Positions 61,176 through 64,000 of a stretch of DNA of 64,000 nucleotides are shown piece after piece. A program made the position numbers and the translations under genes. The stretch is from Jiella pelagia (GTDB lineage: Bacteria > Pseudomonadota > Alphaproteobacteria > Rhizobiales > Rhizobiaceae): positions 813,501 through 877,500 of the forward strand of contig NZ_CP114029.1 in NCBI RefSeq assembly GCF_026898155.1, in the 5' to 3' direction. The notes beneath the pieces are model-generated. The model was not told where the DNA came from. It searched no databases and saw nothing but the letters and a program-made list of their open reading frames with translations. Position 1 is the first letter of the stretch. Every line of letters starts with the position of its first letter.

Positions 61176-62598
61176 TCACCGGCCGTCCGGCGTGCGCAGA
61201 CCGAACCATTTGTCCTCGACGGCAATGTAGTGATCGTCCGGCTCATACTTCGTCGCCGCAAGCTTCAGCGTATCGAGCGACAACAGGCCCACCGAAGAAA
61301 GCAGCGTGTAGGCAGCCACGACCTCGTCGCGCTGCGAGCCGGCAAGCAGGATCTGCGCCGAGATCAGATCAGCCTGGGAATCCAGGACGTCGAGGGTCGT
61401 GCGCTGGCCGACATTGCGCTCCTCGATGACGCCTTCGAGCGCCAGGCGGGCGGCCCGAACCTGCGCCTGATAGCCGGTGATGTTCGCCTTGGCGGCCTCC
61501 AGCTGCGCCCATGAGGAGGCGACTGCGGCCCGCACCTCATCGCGCGTGCCGTCGACCTCGATGCGGCGCTGGCCGAGGGTTTCCTTGAACTGCCGGACCA
61601 GCGAACTCGCGGCGCCGCCCTGATAGATCGGGATGGTGATCTGGGCGCCGACGGTGGCCGAGATATCGTTCGAGGTCTGCACGTCGACGCCCGGCAGCGA
61701 CTCCGGGTTCGGACTGGTATCGCTGGCGGCGTAGCTGTTCGTGACGTCGCCGGACAACGTCACTTGCGGGAGGAACGCGCCTTCGGCCGACTTCACCTGA
61801 TAAGCTGCCGCATCGACCGAGCCGAGGGTCGCGAGGATCGCCGGATGCTGGCGCTGGGACAGGGCATAGGCGGCCGCCACCGAGCGCGGCAACAGGCGCG
61901 TCGGCGCGCTCGCCGGCGCGAGATTGTTCGGCGCGTCGCCAATATCGTCGAAATAGGCGGCTTCGCTCTGGGCCACCGCGGAAAGAGCACTGTTGAGGAG
62001 CGCGGTCGCCAGTGCCTGCTGGGATTCGGCCTGGGCGACGTCCGTGCGCGTGCCCTCGCCAACGTCGAACCGCGCTCGCGCCGCTCGCACCTGCTCGCTG
62101 AGGAAGTTGAGGTTCTGGCGCCGGAAATCGGCGATCTGCCGGTCCCTGATGACGTTCATATAGTCGATGACGGCACTGAGGAGGGTGTTCTGGGTGGTGT
62201 TGAGGAGATTGAACTGGGCAGCCTTCACCTGCGCCTTGGCGGAGCGGACATTGTTGGGCGTCTGAAAGCCGTCGAAGATCGTCTGGTTGATCTGGATGCC
62301 GGTACTCCAGGAATAGGTCGTGTTACGCGAACGCGGCAGATTGTCGCCGAAGGTCGTCTTGCTGATCGTCGCACCGAGCGTGCCAACGCCCGCCACCCTC
62401 GGCCTCAGCCCAGCCTTCGCCTGGGGAACCGTCTCGTCGGTGGCGCGCAGCTGGGCGCGCGCCGCGTTGAGATCCTGATTGTTCGAATAGGCCTTGGCGA
62501 GAGCCTCCGGACAAGGTTTCCGCGCTAACGTTCGGCATTGCTGCGAGCGTCAGGGACGCCGACAGGAGGGCGAGGAGGGTAAACTTCTTCAGCACCAA
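61176..62598 (-). CDS. tolC: TolC-family outer-membrane efflux channel (one +1 break)
   Basis: Trimeric outer-membrane exit duct for type I secretion and RND efflux; 473 residues after correction. Signal peptide to about residue 26 (PNVSA-ET). Two repeats: the first has INQTIFDGFQTPNNVRSAKAQV, the second ITIPIYQGGAASSLVRQFKETL; helical regions follow each. The break is GAGCCTC on the plus strand (62501-62507). On the coding strand the printed frame is GGA GGC TCT and the corrected one GGA GCT CTC (SGALAKAYSNN), so the heptamer sits in a different codon phase from all other breaks. The start is TTG with GGAG six bases before it. Confidence 0.93.
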
Positions 62599-62778
62599 TC
62601 AATACTCCGGGCTGGAACGCGATCCGGTCCGGGCCGCATCATCGTCAGGACGATGAGTGGCGCAGAACCGCCTGTCCTACGCTATAGCCGAACAAGCGAA
62701 CGAACTCGTCTCACTTTGAGGCAACAGCGCCGGTTTTCCCGCGACCGGGGCAAATCTGCAACGCACCGTGTCAAATGC

Positions 62779-63441
62779 TCAGAAAACGAATGCGGCCTTC
62801 TGGCGGAAGCTCGGCAGCGGCTTGATCGAGCAGTTGAAGGCGAATCGCTCCGAAACCACCCCTTCGTCGTCCTTGACGTAGAGCAGCGCCTCGGCGGCAT
62901 TGCCGGAGCCGCGAACGACGACCATCCGGCCGCCGGCCTTCATCTGGTCGAAGAAGGTGGTCGGCAGGGTCTCCACCGCGCCCTGGAAGATGATGACGTC
63001 GTAGGGCGCCTCTTCCGGGCAGCCTTCGATGAGGGCGTTTTCCACGACGGCGCAGGTGACGTAGTCGAGCCGGGCGAGATTGTCAGTCGCTGCGGCGGCG
63101 AGCGCCTGATCCTCTTCGAGCGCGACGACAGAACCGGCCAGATGAGAGATGATCGCCGAGGAGTAGCCGGTGTTGCAGCCGACATCGAGAACGACATCGT
63201 CCTTGTCGATGGCGGCAAGCTGCAGAAGCTTGGCGAGCGGCGAGGCTTCCATCACATAGCGGCCGTCGCCGAGCGGCATGTCATCGTCGACATAGGCGAG
63301 CGGACGACGCGAGGCCGGTAGAAACTCCTCGCGCGGGACCTCGAGAAAGGCCCTCAGGATCGCGTGGCTGGTGACATCCGTCGTCCTGATCTGATTGTCG
63401 ACCATCCTCGTGCGGGCCGCTTCGAAATCCATCGCCGACAT
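62779..63441 (-). CDS. Protein-L-isoaspartate O-methyltransferase family protein
   Basis: A 220-residue SAM-dependent methyltransferase of the PIMT fold. N-terminal MVDNQIRTTDVTSHAIL and EFLP; SAM motif VLDVGCNTGYSSAIIS (about 82-97); then VIIFQGAVETLP. The SAM motif is DVGCNTGY rather than the EIGTGSGY of enterobacterial Pcm. This form typically lies just before tolC in Rhizobiales. Repair of isoaspartyl residues is assumed from the family, not shown. Starts at 63441 or 63432 are both possible. Confidence 0.85.
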   Translation of the reverse strand: MSAMDFEAARTRMVDNQIRTTDVTSHAILRAFLEVPREEFLPASRRPLAYVDDDMPLGDGRYVMEASPLAKLLQLAAIDKDDVVLDVGCNTGYSSAIISHLAGSVVALEEDQALAAAATDNLARLDYVTCAVVENALIEGCPEEAPYDVIIFQGAVETLPTTFFDQMKAGGRMVVVRGSGNAAEALLYVKDDEGVVSERFAFNCSIKPLPSFRQKAAFVF

Positions 63442-63569
63442 CCTGCTCTCGTCCATCCGCTGGCGCTCATGGGGCGCGTCCGTTCCATAGTCGCGCGGCC
63501 GAACAGGTGCAAGCTTGGAGGAATGCCGGAAACACCAGCCAAAAATGGCAAGACCCGCGCGGCCATCGC

Positions 63570-64000
63570 CTATTCAGCCGGTTGCGGCCGTGGGTGCTGG
63601 CGCACCGCGCCGGCGAGTCGCTCTTCCGCCTCCGGGTCGATCTGGAGATCGCGCTCGCTCTCGATGCCGGCGTTCGGATCGGCGAAGACGGCCGGGTCGA
63701 ACTCGCCTTCCAGCTTGGCGACGATCGTCGAGACGACCGCGTCCCCCGTGATGTTTACCGCCGTGCGGATCATGTCCATCAGGCGGTCGACGCCGAGAAT
63801 GAGCGCGATGCCCTCGATCGGCAAGCCAACCTGGTTGAGCACCATCGTCAGCATCACGAGACCGACACCCGGAACGCCCGCCGTGCCGACGGAGGCGAGA
63901 ACAGCCATGGCGATGACTGTCAGATAGCCGGCGATACCGAGGCTCGATCCCGTAGACATTGGCGAGGAACACGGTGGCGACACCCTGCATGATCGCCGTG
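63570..64000 (-). CDS. Dicarboxylate/amino acid:cation symporter, 3' part (one +1 break)
   Basis: C-terminal about 140 residues of a DAACS (SLC1-like) symporter; the rest lies beyond the window. Seen: VFLANVYGIEL, TAGVPGVGLVML (hairpin 2), LILGVDRLMDMIRTAVNITGDAV (last helix with the NITGD sodium/substrate motif), then a polar tail. The break is GAGGCTC on the plus strand (63939-63945). One base removed gives VYGIELGIAGYLTV. Substrate (glutamate, aspartate or C4-dicarboxylates) cannot be set from this part. Confidence 0.85.
   Translation of the reverse strand, partial: RRSCRVSPPCSSPMSTGSSLGIAGYLTVIAMAVLASVGTAGVPGVGLVMLTMVLNQVGLPIEGIALILGVDRLMDMIRTAVNITGDAVVSTIVAKLEGEFDPAVFADPNAGIESERDLQIDPEAEERLAGAVRQHPRPQPAE

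Overview
The window is a stretch of GC-rich chromosome from an alphaproteobacterium, most likely order Hyphomicrobiales (Rhizobiales). The gene orders glyA-nrdR-ribD-ribE-ribH-nusB, argH-lipoprotein-lysA-DUF4175, hbd-etfA-etfB-cobO-HIG1, recG/sdhE/mfd, DUF502/glmS/glmU and pcm-tolC-popZ-valS are the usual housekeeping blocks of that group. Family or genus cannot be fixed from the sequence alone. I see no rRNA, tRNA, CRISPR array, prophage or insertion sequence. Most of the window is core genome.

Layout. 1-0.9 kb: the 3' end of a sensor kinase whose H-box lacks the histidine. 1.2-10.1 kb, minus strand: proton-pumping pyrophosphatase, an MFS transporter, the riboflavin/nusB/nrdR block and glyA; a small secreted protein lies on the plus strand. 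10.4-11.5 kb: a lone UDP-galactopyranose mutase. 12.1-26.5 kb, plus strand: a nearly complete glycine betaine catabolic block. It comprises sarcosine oxidase soxBDAG, glycine betaine monooxygenase gbcAB, dimethylglycine demethylase dgcAB and a dedicated ETF pair. Together these would strip three methyl groups from glycine betaine to give glycine, which glyA can convert to serine. Between gbcB and dgcA sits a GIY-YIG nuclease gene flanked by two exact, inverted 36-bp palindromic repeats. 26.7-33.3 kb: a Q-rich DUF4175 protein, lysA, an LptM-like lipoprotein and argH, with tlpA divergent. 33.4-35.3 kb: ohrR/ohr with a clear operator pair, then a VapBC-type toxin-antitoxin module. 35.3-40.1 kb: 3-hydroxybutyryl-CoA dehydrogenase, the general ETF, a cobalamin adenosyltransferase, a HIG1 protein and an EamA transporter. 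40.3-48 kb: a soluble chemoreceptor, recG, sdhE and mfd. 48-52 kb: a mixed group including a K+ channel and a glutaminase. 52.5-64 kb, minus strand: glmS, glmU, ccdA, valS, popZ, tolC, pcm and a dicarboxylate symporter running off the end.

The most striking signal is at the DNA level. Eleven genes (glf, gbcA, gbcB, DUF4175, cobO, the chemoreceptor, mfd twice, valS, popZ, tolC and the symporter) are each broken by exactly one extra base. In every case the break lies in a GAGCCTC or GAGGCTC heptamer, and removing the central extra base gives GAGCTC (the SacI palindrome) and a full-length family protein. valS is expected to be essential and one break (tolC) lies in a different codon phase, so this is unlikely to be decay or ribosomal frameshifting. 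A systematic consensus error at a modified GAGCTC site is the simplest reading and would imply a GAGCTC-specific modification system in this strain. About ten other GAGCTC sites in the window are intact. Where a gene carries such a break, I give one CDS spanning the whole gene and state the site.
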